Below are positions 35,721 through 46,438 of a stretch of DNA of 64,000 nucleotides, in pieces. The DNA lies in assembly GCF_042186555.1 (NCBI RefSeq), contig NC_133324.1, positions 200,651,640 to 200,715,639 on the forward strand. The letters are read 5' to 3'. Numbering within the stretch: position 1 is the stretch's first letter; every line of letters starts with the position of its first letter. Source of the stretch: Aquarana catesbeiana (Eukaryota > Chordata > Amphibia > Anura > Ranidae). The position numbers and the translations under genes are program-made. The notes beneath the pieces were generated by a model. The model was given only the letters and a program-made list of their open reading frames with translations, was not told where the DNA came from and made no database searches.

Positions 35721-36654
35721 TAGGGTTGTCCCGATACCACTTTTTTAGGACCGAGTACAAGTACCGATACTTTTTTTCAAGTACTCGCCGATACCGATTA
35801 CCGATACTTTTTTTTTAATGTCACGTGACAGTGTTTTTTTTTTCATTTTTTTTTTTTTTTTTTAACAGTGCTTGCTTTTTTTGGGGGGGGGGGAGGGGGT
35901 GAACGTTGTATGTGTGTGTTATTTTTTTTTTTTTTACAATTTTTATTTTTTACAATAATATTTCTTTTATTCTTTATTGTTTTTTTTTTTTTTTTAAATC
36001 AGCCCTTTTGGGGGGCTTTGGTGAGATATCAGGGGTCTTAACAGACCTCTGATATCTCCCCCTTGAGACAGAGAAAGAGACAGAGGATAGAGAATCCCCA
36101 GTCCCTTTCTCTGCAGCGTCAGCTGCACTGACAATGAATGGAGAGAAGACCGCAGCTTCTCTCCATTCATAAACTGACACATCGTAATCACAGAAGATTA
36201 CAATGTTTCAGTTATGTGAATGGACAGAGTCAGCTGACTCTATCCATACACAAAGGAAGGAGGGGGAGGACGGAGGAACTGAAGGGGAGAACGGAGGGGA
36301 CAGATAAGAGCAGAATGGAGGGGACAGATAAGAGCAGAACGAGGGGACAGCGGAGAGGGACAGATAAGGACAGATAAGAGCAGAACGGAGGGGACAGCTG
36401 AGAGGGACAGAGGAAAGGAGGGGGCACGGAGGAGGATGCAGTGACAGTCAGCTGTGAGCGATCACCGCTGTCTGTCACTAAAGCTGGTGAAAGCCGCTGG
36501 GGGAGAATCTTGTAACTCCCCCACGCGCCGATCACAGCTGACAGTCAAGGTATCGGGGGAGGCATCGGGAGCATTTGCCCGAGTACAAGTACTTGGGCAA
36601 ATGCTCGGTATCGGTGCCGATACCGATACTAGTATCGGTATCGGGACAACCCTA
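35721..36654. mobile_element. Non-autonomous hAT element, 934 bp
   Basis: The ends TAGGGTTGTCCCGATACC are repeated in inverse at the right. A perfect 8-bp duplication GTATTTTA is at 35713-35720 and 36655-36662. It is related to 3465-4919. The interior 36250-36430 repeats GGAGGGGACAGATAAGAGCA-like purine units. Confidence 0.92.
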
Positions 36655-37269
36655 GTATTTTATTCAGATTATATGTGATAGACCAACTCAAAACAGCACA
36701 TACAATTGTAAAGTGGAAGGAAAATTATAAATGGTTTTCAAAATATTTTGCAAATAAACATCTGAAAAGTGTGCCATGCATTAGTATTCAGCCCCCGAGT
36801 CAGTACTTTGTAGAACCACCTTTTTGCTACAATTACAGCAGCAAGTCTTTTTAGGGATGTCTCTACCAGCTTTGCAAATCTAGAGAGAGAAATGTTTGCC
36901 CATTCTTCTTTGCAAAATAGCTCAAGCTGTCAGATTGGATGGAGAGCATCTGCGAACAACAATTTTCAAGTCTTGCCAAAGATTCTCAATCGGATTTAGG
37001 TCTGGACTTTGGGCCATTCTAACACATGAATATGCTTTGGTCTAACTCTAAACCATTCCATTGTTGTTCTGGCTGTATGTCGTTGTCCTGCTAAGGGATG
37101 TACTGAAAATTTCGGCCACTGAAACATATCGGCCGAAAATGGCCCTTTCAGCAAAAAGCCGAAAGAGAATTTTTGCCAATACTGGCGCCGAAAATGGGGC
37201 GGGGCCTGGGCGGGGTTCCGCTCCCGCCCCTGGTGCCGCCTATCAGGGGGGCTACGTATATCGTTAAAA

Positions 37270-37548
37270 GGGGGGAGAGTCGCCGCTGCCTGTTTGATTA
37301 CAGCGCCAGGAACATCACAGCTTTTATTTCAATAGCTGTGTGTTCCCCACTGCACGCCGTCACATACAGCCCCTCCCCCTTGTCCGGGCACATTGATAGA
37401 CAGATCACCCGTCCAATCCTATCAAAGTTCCCCTGACAAGGGGAGGGGCTGTATGTTACGGCGCACAGAGGGGAACACACAGCTATTGAAATGAAAGCTG
37501 TGATGTTCCCGGCGCTGTAATCAAACAGACGGCGGCTCTCCTCTCCCT
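37270..37548. repeat. Long hairpin, about 125-bp arms
   Basis: The arms 37270-37400 and 37420-37548 are reverse complements, for example TTTGATTACAGCGCC against GGCGCTGTAATCAAA. It lies inside the hAT element. Confidence 0.88.
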
Positions 37549-37737
37549 TCACTGGCTGCAATGGGGACACTGGTTGCACTACTGGGGACACTGGCTACGC
37601 TGCAATGGGGACACTGGCTACGTTGCACTACTGGGGACACTGGCTAGGCTGCACTACTGGGGACACTGGCTGCACCACTGGGGACACTGGCTGGCTGCAT
37701 CTGACGGGCACTGGTGAAGCTGCATTGATCTCTTGTA

Positions 37738-38015
37738 TCATGTCTGCAGTCTCTGACCATCTCCTGTACCATGTCCTCAGTCTCTGACCATCTCCTGTAC
37801 CATGTCCTCAGTCTCTGACCATCTCCTGTACCATGTCCCCAGTCTCTGACCATCTCCTGTACCATGTCCCCAGTCTCTTACCATCTCCTGTACCATGTCC
37901 GCAGTCTCTGACTATGTCCTGTACCATGTCCCCAGTCTCTGACCATCTCCTGTACCATCTCTGCAGTCTCTGACCATCTCCTGTATGATGTCCCCAGTCG
38001 CTGACCATCTCCTGT
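37738..38015. repeat. Minisatellite, about 30-bp unit
   Basis: Nine or so units of the type CTGACCATCTCCTGTACCAT followed by GTCCCCAGTCT. The long minus-strand frames here come from the repeat. Confidence 0.9.
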
Positions 38016-39150
38016 ATAAAAATATTTTTAAAAACAGTCACTTTTGGTATCGGTGTTGTTTTGGTATCGGTTTTCGGGATCAAAGAAGATTTATTTTCGG
38101 TATTGGTTTCGGCACCAAAAAAAACATTTAGTGCATCCCTAGTCCTGCGTGAAGGTGAACCTCTACCCCAGTCTCAAGGCTTATGCAGACTCTAAAAAGG
38201 TTTTCTTCTAAGATTGCCCTGTATTTGGCTCCATCCATCTTCCCATTAACTCTGACCAGCTTCCCTGTCCCTGCTGAAGAAAATCATCTCCACAACATGA
38301 TGCTGCCACCACCATATTTCACGGTGGGGGTGGTGTGTTCAGGGTGATGTGCAGTGTTAGTTTTCCACTAAACATCGAGTTTTATTTTTAGGCCAAAAAG
38401 TTACATTTTGGTCTCATCTGACCAGAGCACCTTCTTCCACATGCTGTGTCCCCCACATGGCTTCACACAAACTGCAAAATGGACTTATGGCTTTCTTTCA
38501 ACAATGGCTTTCTTCTTGCCACTCTTCCATAAAGGCCAGTTTTGTGTAGTGCACGACTAATAGTTGTCCTGTGGACAGATTCGCCCACCTGAGCTATGGA
38601 TCTCTGCAGCTCCTCCAGAGTTACCATGGTCCTCTTGGCTGCTTCTCTGACTAATGCTCTACTTGCCTGCCCTGCGAGTTTAGGTGGATAGCCATGTCTT
38701 GGTAGGTTTGCAGTCGTGCCATACTCTTTCCATTTTTCGGGTTAAAGGATTGAACAGTGCTCCGTGAGTTGTTCAAAGCTTGGGATATTTTTTTATAACC
38801 TAACCCAGCTTTAAAACTTCTCCACAACTTTATACTTGAACTGTCTGGTGTGTTCCTTGGCCTTCATGATGCTGTTTGTTGACTAAGGTTCTCTGACAAA
38901 CCTCTGAGGGCTTCACAGTACAGCTGTATTTATACTGAGATTAAATTACACACAGGTGGACTCTATTTACTAATTAGGTGACTTCTGAAGACAATTGGTT
39001 CCACTAGATTTTAGTTAGGGGATATCAGAGTAAAGGGGGCTGACTACAAATGCAGGCCACACTTTTCAGATATTTATTTGTAAAAAAAATTTGGAAAACC
39101 ATTTATCATTTTTCTTCCACTTCACAATTATGTGCCACTTTATGTTGGTC

Positions 39151-40215
39151 GCTCAACTAGCACAGTACCCCAAGAGAGGCCATCTCGGTGCAGTCACAGA
39201 GGACAGAAGGGTCCAACTAGGAGTGAAGAAGAATATATGTATATATTTACACACACATATATGCATAATGACATGTGCATATATTATGAGAAAAGGAAGA
39301 GAAGAACCTGGCTACAAATATCAAATAGCCAGAGACCAAAAAGATATGATTTAGGTACTTACTTTTGAAATTATCAATTAACAAAACATAAGGTGAGGGG
39401 TAGACTTCAGACGACCTGCTGGTAGTGATCGCAGGAATACAATCTGATAACTTGAAATAGAGAAGGAGAGAGTGGGGAAAATAGGGATACAAATTGCTGA
39501 ATATTGGACTAATCAATAGAATGGGGAAATGAGTAAATAAGGCTATATGAAATGTCAAAGTTAGATTATATATAGGACAATGTCTCTCAAGACATTGTTA
39601 TACTAAGTGATAAAGTCTTAGAGAAAGTAAATTAATCATGGGGAACCAAACAACTGATCTATTAAAAAAAATCTATCTCCTTTTTGATATATTTGTTTAG
39701 AATGTAATATAGATATGTATATTTTTACTGTTTGCTTATTTTTTTCCTATCTCCATGCTTATACAGTTTTTGTTGATATCATTGTTTCGATCTGCACATC
39801 CCTTGAAGAAGCATTTCAGCGAACATGTCGGGTTAATGTGCGACTTTACTATCTCAAGTTTATCTGCTTGTTGTGACCACCATAATTGTAAAAACACTGC
39901 AAATATTGTTGCTTGTCTTTTTAACTTTGAACCTACTAAAAATTATTTTTTATTCAATATTACTTTTTTTGTGTGGATTCTCCTGCACCGTTAAACTCCC
40001 TTGCTTTTCCCTACTTGTATTCATTATTTTGTGATACTTCAATAAAGTGAAAAAAGGGAAACAGTGTGATGCATTGTAACAATGCACTTCACTTCCCCCA
40101 CACAAAGTACATCAGCATGCATACATTTTATCAAGTGGACTTGTGTGAACAAACCTTTAAAGTGGCACTAAACGATATCCTTACTCTCTAAAGATAATCC
40201 ACACATATCTATTAA
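39151..40215. other. No gene; Penelope-like end near 39790-40060
   Basis: 39790-40060 has a TTGAAGAAG...GAACATGTCGGGT block, then AT-rich DNA and an AATAAAG at 40042, the order seen in Penelope-like terminal repeats. The rest holds a short CA/TA-rich tract (39235-39285) and nothing coding. Confidence 0.4.
39796..39834 (+). ncRNA. Hammerhead-like motif, degraded
   Basis: TTGAAGA stands for CUGANGA, GAAC for GAAAC, then AT-GTC and GGG, which can pair with CCC at 39800-39802. The core has two changes, so this is a decayed relative of the motif at 49046. Confidence 0.25.
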
Positions 40216-40275
40216 TTAAAATGTTTGTAAAGGCTGAAGGTTTTTTACCTTCACGCATTCTACGCATTAAAGTAA
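40216..40275. repeat. Left end of a TTAA-type MITE
   Basis: TTAAAATGTTTGTAAAGGC followed by a hairpin (TTTTTTACCTTCACGCAT / ACGCATTAAAGTAAAAAA) mirrors the left end of the element at 18778. No right end was found; the element appears truncated. Confidence 0.5.
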
Positions 40276-40504
40276 AAAACCTCGAAACCACTAACACACC
40301 GCCCCCCCCCCCCCCCCGCAACACTTAACTGAGCCCGATCAGCAGCGGGAGTCACAGCCAGTGAACCAATGAGGAGAGAGAGGGGGCACTGCTCTATGCA
40401 CACTACAAATCCCATAGTCCATTGTCCACCTCAGGAGCGAACTAGATAGGGTGGCTACGTTCCTACATACAGTGGGACCCTGGGCTGTGGTTCTCTGCGA
40501 GCAG

Positions 40505-41129
40505 GGGGCTTATTGGAATCTGGAAGCCCCCTTTAACAAGGGGGCCCCCAGATCCTGGCCCTCTCCTAGGTTAATAAGCATGGAGTACATTGTACCCCTA
40601 CCCATTCACCCAAAAAAACGAGTGTAGTGTGACAAAATACAAGAGACAGTTTTTGACAAGTCCTTTATTAAAAAATCTCTTCTTTCTCTGCCGCCACTGC
40701 CGACCCGCTGAAAATAAAAAAAATAAATAAATAAATCGATTATCCTTTGACTGGCTCCCGCCTTTCTTTCTGCTCTAATGTCTAACACTTCTAATAAACC
40801 TATGGGGCGCGACCATCGGGTGACGTCATCCGGAGATGCCACCCCTTGTGATGCCAGGGACTCACCATGCCCCGGGCAGTGATGTCACAAGAGGGTGGGG
40901 TCTCTGGCTGATGTCCCCGATGGCCTCCCATAGTTATATGGGAAATGTCAGACAATTTCAAGACCGGAGGAAGAAGACATTTTTAATAAAGGACTTGACA
41001 AAAACTGTTTATTCTTTGTTACACTACACTACTTTTTTTGGGTGAATGGGTAGGGATACCCCATAACCATATGGGGGGCGGGATCTTGGCCCCCCTTGTT
41101 AAAGGATGCTTCCAGATTCCGATAAGCCC
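40505..41129. repeat. Large inverted repeat, 160-185-bp arms
   Basis: The left arm 40505-40690 and right arm 40968-41129 are reverse complements with small gaps, for example CCTACCCATTCACCC (40597) against GGGTGAATGGGTAGG (41040). Also CAAGTCCTTTATTAAAAA (40658) matches reversed at 40982-40999. The roughly 280-bp spacer is GC-rich. No terminal duplication was identified. Confidence 0.88.
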
Positions 41130-41132
41130 ACA

Positions 41133-41766
41133 GCCCAGGGTTGTGAGGATGAGGCCCTTGTCCCCATTAACATAGGGACAAGAGCACCCATCCCCCACAT
41201 GTTGAGGGCATGTGGCCTGGTATGGTTCAGGAGGGGTGCCCCCCCCCCCTTTTTCCTGGCAGGCTGCGTGCCTGTATAAGAGTCTCCGTTATTTTTTTTT
41301 TTGGCGTGGGGTTTCCCTCTCAAAATACATACCAGACTGAAGGGGATCGTTTTTTCTTGAGTTTTTTAAGCCAACACATTTTTTTTCACATTAAGCTCTC
41401 AGCAGGGAAGCCGCTGACAGCTGATGACTCATCAGTTGTAGAGGATACGGTGGCCAGCTTTGCGGCCCACTCCTTAGCAACCAGCTATTTACAGTGAATG
41501 TAAAGCAAAAAAACAAAAAAAAAAAACACTAATCGCTTCAAAAAAAAACGCAGAAAGCACAGCAAAAAGCACTGCAGAAACGCTCATATGCAACATGCAT
41601 AGATGTGAATCGAACCTAAGGGAGGGTTATAACCCATCAGATTCGTGTTGCCATCTGTGTCCCACTGGGGAGATTTATCCTCACTTCCTGTCCCATAGCC
41701 AAAGCAGGACACGAGAGGAAAACCCTTCCAAAGTGAGAGAATCCTGGGTTGTCAATAGAACTAGTC
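41133..41766. other. No gene; repeat fragments
   Basis: No coding gene. 41500-41600 is A-rich with AACGCAGAAAGCAC-like units. 41610-41760 resembles a dispersed repeat with an internal hairpin (CACTTCCTGTCCCATAG / CAAAGCAGGACACGAGAGG). Confidence 0.4.
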
Positions 41767-41937
41767 TTATGCCCCATACACATGATCGGACATTGATCGG
41801 ACATTCCGACAACAAAATCCATGGATTTTTTCCGACGGATGTTGGCTCAAACTTGTTTTGCATACATACAGTCGCACAAAGTTGTCGGAATTTCCGATCG
41901 CCAAGAACGTGGTAACGTACACCATGTACGATGAGAC

Positions 41938-41945
41938 TATAAAAG
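41938..41945 (+). promoter_or_regulatory. TATA box of Harbinger transposase gene
   Basis: TATAAAAG lies about 300 bp before the transposase ATG and just after the left subterminal repeats. The position suits a start near 41970 and a leader of about 270 bases. There is no other TATA-like site nearby. Confidence 0.5.
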
Positions 41946-42238
41946 GGCAGTTCAGAACCAAGCGCGGCACCCTTTGGGCTCCTATTGCTAATCTCGTGTT
42001 AGTAAAAGTTTGGTGAGAGACGATTTGCACTTTTTCAGACTCGTGGCTTTCAGATCGTTTTCTGCTGTTCAGTTTGTGCTTGTGGATTTGTATCTGGTCT
42101 TCAGTGCATGCAGCGAGTACAATTGAGTTATTGTGTTCGTGTTAGTTCGTTACTGATTTTCAGTTTGCTCTTCACAGGCCTTGCTGTTCTTCACTGCGTT
42201 CTGTTACTCCGTTCTGAGCAGCCGACCGTTTTCTAGCC

Positions 42239-44278
42239 ATGTTGCGTATACGTACTCCTCGTAGAGTTCGTGGTGTGCGGGGGCTTGGTGTTGGGGTCCT
42301 TACTTTTACACAAGCCCAGTCCATGAACAGGGTGGGGAGGAGTTCATGGACCAAGAATTGGTTGCTCCAGTGTGACCAGTTCTGTCACATGCCTTTGCTC
42401 TGTGAGATCCGTGAGAATAATCCTGATGATTTCAGGAACTTTCTCAGGATGACAGACCCCGTATTTCACCGTTTGTTGGCTTTGCTGACCCCCTATATCA
42501 GCAGGCAGGATACCTGCATGAGGCAAGCCATCACTCCGGAGCAGAGGCTAGTCGCCACCCTGCGGTGCTTGGCGACGGGTAGAAGCCTGCAGGACCTCAA
42601 GTTCTCGACAGGCATCTCCCCCCAGGCTCTGGGGATCATTATCCCAGAGACCTGTTCTGCCATCATCCAGGTCCTGCAGAAGGAGTATATTAAGGTAAGA
42701 TTTTTATCCTTTAACATCACATTTTATTGTATATAATGTTTGTTAATATATTGTATTTCTTTCCTCATTCCCTAATTACCATGATTGTAATATGCTGTGA
42801 ATGTCCCCTTTGTCCTCATGCACGCTGGATTTTTTTTTGTCCTTCATACATATTTGCCTTCATTTACCTCCCCAGCATGCTCTCCTGGGCCTATATTCAC
42901 CTCATGTAGTCACTTAACAATGTATTTTGTCAGCTCCATAGTAGTGCTTTACCCTAAACACCCCCTAAAATGTGTAAAATTGTGATTTGTGCTTTAAATT
43001 CAGACAGAGTGCCAGAGGCTTTTTTTGGTGTCCAAAATCATTTGGAACCCTCCCTCCCCCCAACTGCTAACTCAGCTGATACCAATCCTCTATCTGCTGA
43101 CTTTGCCAAACCCATACAGACTATACCCACCTCTTTTGTGGTCAGATTTATGGATGAATTTCCCAAAGCATGTAGTGCAAGGGCCTGCCTGAATACTTTT
43201 AAATGGTACTGTTTAAATTTTTTGTATCCTATTATCTTGATAGGTAATAGCAGAATGTAAAAATGTGCTAAAATGTGTACAGTGTGTATTTATCTCTTTG
43301 TATTATGACACTTCTTACCTGTCCAGTGGGCTGCCAATAGTGTAAAGTAAGGAGGGGCTGACCAAAGTAATACACATTATTTATGTATTCATCTCTCAAT
43401 GAAGTGTAAAGGGTTACCTGTCCAAAACATCTCCCTCCCCCCCATAAAATTTTACAAATGGCCCATGGGGGGGGGGGGGAATCTGATAGGTGGACATTAT
43501 ACCTTTGTCTTTAAATACTCCCTAAAATAAATGTTATACTGACGTTGGCCAAGAATGTTTGTGTCTAATCTGCTTTCCATGTTTATGTGCAAAATGATTA
43601 ATTTATTTTTCTTGTTTGACTCCACAGTTTCCTTCCAACCCACAGGAATGGCAGACTGTGGCCTCCCACTTTGCCCAGCGGTGGGACTTTCCTAACTGCG
43701 AAGGGGCAATTGATGAGAAACACATCCACATCATCCCACCACCCAACTCGGGGGTCATACTATTATAATTAAAGGGGTTCAATAGTATTGTGATGTTGGA
43801 GGTGGTGTCGGCTACTTATGAGTTCCTGTATGTGGACGTGGGGAAGAATGGCCGGATGTCAGATGGTGGAGTCATCGCCCAGACGGAGTTCTACAGGCGT
43901 CTCCAGAATGGCAGCTTGGACTTGCCACCTCCAGAAGACAATGTGGAAGGACTCCCATTCCTCTTCATTGCGGATGAAGCATTTGCACTGGGGGACCATC
44001 CTATGCGGCCATTCCCGATGAGGACCCTCAGCCCGGACCAGAGGGTTTTCAATTACCGGTTCCGCCTATTTCTTACACCCATACACATGGCGGAGTATAA
44101 TTTGAATCACATCATCCTGGCGTGCTGTGTTCTCCACAACTTTTTAAGGAAAAATTCTGCCAACTATGCTGCCTCAGTTGGGCCTGAGGCCAGAATTCAT
44201 GTAAATGAACCAATCCTGACGGCGCTTGAAGCTGCCCGTTCTGGCTTGCCCCCCCGAGGTCCGTCTAAGATACTTTGA
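42239..44278 (+). pseudogene. Harbinger DDE transposase, two exons, damaged
   Basis: HARBI1-type nuclease that excises and inserts the element. Exon 1 (42239-42694) begins at ATG in GCCATGT. It encodes 152 codons ending in QVLQKEYIK, with the family's ITPEQRLVATLRCLATGRS...STGISPQALGIIIPETC block. A GTAAGA donor (42695) and TCCACAG acceptor (43627) join it in phase to exon 2 (FPSNPQEWQ). Exon 2 has CEGAIDEKHIHI (first Asp; Gly of GAIDGKH is Glu), YVDVGKNGRMSDGG (second Asp) and IADEAFAL. An in-frame TAA is at 43766-43768, where the PPNSG..YYNYKGF block should be. About 30 residues are missing between VFNYRF and ILACCVLHNFL, the usual ARR.VENAFG segment with the last acidic residue. It is therefore inactive. 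Confidence 0.85.
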
Positions 44279-44865
44279 ATACTTTGCGGGTAGGGGGGCC
44301 ATCAATATGCCAGACAATGTCTGAGACATTTTTAAAATAAAAAACTAATTTTAACTACTAAAATATTTGCCGACATTTATTGCTTGTGTTTCTTTTAGCT
44401 GACCCTGACTGAAATGGGGGTAGTCCTGAAAATGGCGTGAATGTGTAACATTAGAAAGCACTGTTGGGTGTTATTTACTAAAGGAAAATACACTTTGCTC
44501 TACAAGTGCACTTAAGACTGCACTGAAACTGCACTTGTAGTGCAAAGTGGATTTGCCCTTACAGAGACGTAACTAGAACCTTCAGGGCCCCAGTGCAAGA
44601 AACCATGATGAGCCCCCCTTCCATCCGAGCCCCGGGCTTCCAATTTTGGGAGAGTGTCCATGGAAATCCTCCCAAAACCGTGCTTCCTGCATGACCCCTG
44701 GGACGTGCATCCAGGCCCTTTACCATGTGATCAGCTGATCACACGTAAACAGACTTGCCGGTTATCCACAGCCCTTTCCTCACACGCTGTGTCTGTGTGA
44801 GGAAAGGACTGCCGTTAACTGTCAAGAATGTCAGTAAATTGTTTACACTGATAATCAGTGCCCCA

Positions 44866-45290
44866 ATCATCAGTGCCATCTATCAGTGCTGCCTATCAGT
44901 GCCCATCAGTGCCGTCTATCAGTGCCCATCAGTGCCGTCTATCAGTGCCCATCAGTGCCGTCTATCAGTGCCCATCAGTGCCGTTTATCAGTGCCTTCTA
45001 TCAGTGCTCATCAGTGCCGTCTATCAGTGCCTTCTATCAGTGCTCATCAGTGCCCATCAGTGCCTTCTATCAGTGCTCAGTGCCTTCTATCAGTGCCCAT
45101 CAGTGCCTTCTATCAGTGCCGTCTATCAGTGCCTTCTATCAGTGCCTTCTATCAGTGCTCATCAGTGCCTTCTATTAGTGCTCATCAGTCAGTGCCTTCT
45201 ATCAGTGCCTTCTATCAGTGCTCATCAGTGTCCATCAGTGCCTTCTATCAGTGCCCATCAGTGCCTTCTATCAGTGCCCATCACAGTGAA
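44866..45290. repeat. Minisatellite, TATCAGTGCC type
   Basis: Tandem units of 10 and 15 bases (CCATCAGTG, CCTTCTATCAGTG, CGTCTATCAGTG). Three overlapping plus-strand frames (up to 191 codons) are artefacts of this repeat. Confidence 0.92.
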
Positions 45291-45324
45291 TGCTATTAGA
45301 TCCCATCAGTGCCGGACAGCACGG

Positions 45325-45679
45325 CTCTGAGCGGAGATCGTGTGTCATATAACAATAGCACAGAGAGACACCGGCGGCGGCATTAATGTTCTATTGGTCA
45401 GTCCTCTGGCACGGATGAGAGAGGACACACAGCTGATCTCACGGCTCCCCCTTCTCCCCCCTCCCCTCTCCTGTGTGCTCCGCGGGAAATGTGAGCTACT
45501 TAGCTTCACACTAGACTGCCCACGGAGCACACAGGAGAGGGAGGGGGGAGAAGGGGGAGCCGTGAGATCAGCTGTGTGTACTCTCTCATCGTGCCAGAGA
45601 GGACTGACAAATAGAACATTAATGCCGCTGCCAGTGTCTCTGTGCTATTGTTATATGACACACGATCTCTGCTCAGAGC
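45325..45679. repeat. Long hairpin, about 160-bp arms
   Basis: The arms 45325-45486 and 45518-45679 are near-perfect reverse complements around a 31-base spacer, for example TGTGTCATATAACAATAG against CTATTGTTATATGACACA. Confidence 0.92.
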
Positions 45680-46147
45680 GTGTGTGAAGAGCAACCCCGC
45701 TGGGCCCCCCCACAGTGGCGGAATGCCGGGCCCCGTCGCAACTGCAACTGTTGCGACCCCAGTAATTCCGCCACTGTGCCCTTAGGAAATAACCCCCATT
45801 GTCACAGAAAACACTAATTTTACCACAACAAAAGTTTGGGAGGACTGAAACAATAATCCACACATTCTTGATTATCAATCTTTTTAATACCAGCACAATC
45901 ACATGTGCATTTCTAAAAAGTTTATAAAACAAACCAACATGTTTGTTATATAACAATTTTTTGGGTCACGTTAATAAAAGTAGAAATGTCCTTTTAAAAG
46001 GTAAAACAGGCATGTTTAAAAGCAACAAGAAATACACAAATCTGGAACTTACAAAGTTCAACTTTTGTAGAAATTGAAGGCAATATCAGACATAAGTATT
46101 TAGAAACTGTGTTTGATATTTCGTTCAGATGGAGTGAAGTCACCCCT

Positions 46148-46371
46148 AGAAAAGCCAAATTTTGAAGATGCACACAAATTGCCGAATGTCAACATGTGCT
46201 AGCTGCCATCATGGGGGATCAAGGGACGTGTTTTGGGGGTGCAACCCCTTCCTCTCAGCTACTTTATTATTGAGGAAGGGGTTGCACCCCCAAAACGCCT
46301 ACATTGATCTCCTGTGATGGCAGATAGCACATGTTGACACACTGTGTGCATCCTCAAAATTTGGCTTTTCT
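46148..46371. repeat. Hairpin between convergent Harbinger genes
   Basis: The arms 46148-46256 and 46272-46371 are reverse complements with a few mismatches (GGGGGTGCAACCCCTTCCT against AGGAAGGGGTTGCACCCCC). It lies just beyond the stop of the Myb-like gene, where the transposase and Myb transcripts would meet. Confidence 0.88.
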
Positions 46372-46438
46372 CGAATATGTCAAAAAATCTGAAAAATCTT
46401 TCCATGCAAAAAAAAAAAATAAGGGATTTGGAGGAGTT

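Larger units (their letters stand above)
37093..38141. mobile_element. Non-autonomous hAT element, 1049 bp
   Basis: The ends are AAGGGATGTACTGAAAA and, reversed, TAGGGATGCACTAAATG. The 8-bp flanks are GTCCTGCT (37085-37092) and GTCCTGCG (38142-38149). It carries a long hairpin (37270-37548) and two minisatellites: GGGGACACTGGCT (37562-37690) and an approximately 30-bp CTGACCATCTCCTGTACCAT unit (37738-38015). Confidence 0.88.
36800..38867 (-). pseudogene. Tc1-like transposase, broken (copy B)
   Basis: Minus-strand DDE transposase remnant of the same family as copy A. The start ATG is at 38865-38867 and the stop at 36800-36802. A hAT element at 37093-38141 splits it after the block matching the QQDNDP region (about 37075-37092, continuing at 38150). 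Both halves carry frameshifts; no long frame survives. The zone around 38280-38400 encodes the HGGGSIMLW-like segment, and 38560-38720 the N-terminal helix-turn-helix segment. It is not functional. Confidence 0.75.
35640..39150 (-). mobile_element. Tc1-like transposon, copy B, split twice
   Basis: The left end CAGTGCCTTGAAAAAGTATT follows TA at 35638-35639. The sequence matches copy A (7899-9974) in reverse. It breaks off near 39150, about 90 bp before the expected second end. Two hAT elements (35721-36654 and 37093-38141) are inserted, each with an 8-bp duplication of Tc1 sequence. Confidence 0.88.
44562..45776. mobile_element. Non-autonomous hAT element, 1215 bp
   Basis: The ends are CAGAGACGTAACTAGAA and, reversed, CAGTGGCGGAATTACTG. 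A perfect 8-bp duplication TGCCCTTA lies at 44554-44561 and 45777-45784. The interior has a minisatellite (44866-45290) and a long hairpin (45325-45679). No transposase is present. It sits between the convergent transposase and Myb genes of the Harbinger element. Confidence 0.9.
44464..45796. repeat. Palindromic MITE split by a hAT
   Basis: GGTGTTATTTACTAAAGG at 44467 pairs with CCTTA (45780-45784) plus GGAAATAACCCCC (45785). Internal arms CACTTTGCTCTACAAGTGC and GCACTTGTAGTGCAAAGTG (44491-44549) complete a hairpin. The hAT element at 44562-45776 sits in its right arm. Confidence 0.6.

Noticed and set aside
44755..45330. Long serine-, valine- and proline-rich frames
   Set aside because: They are produced by the TATCAGTGCC minisatellite inside a hAT element.
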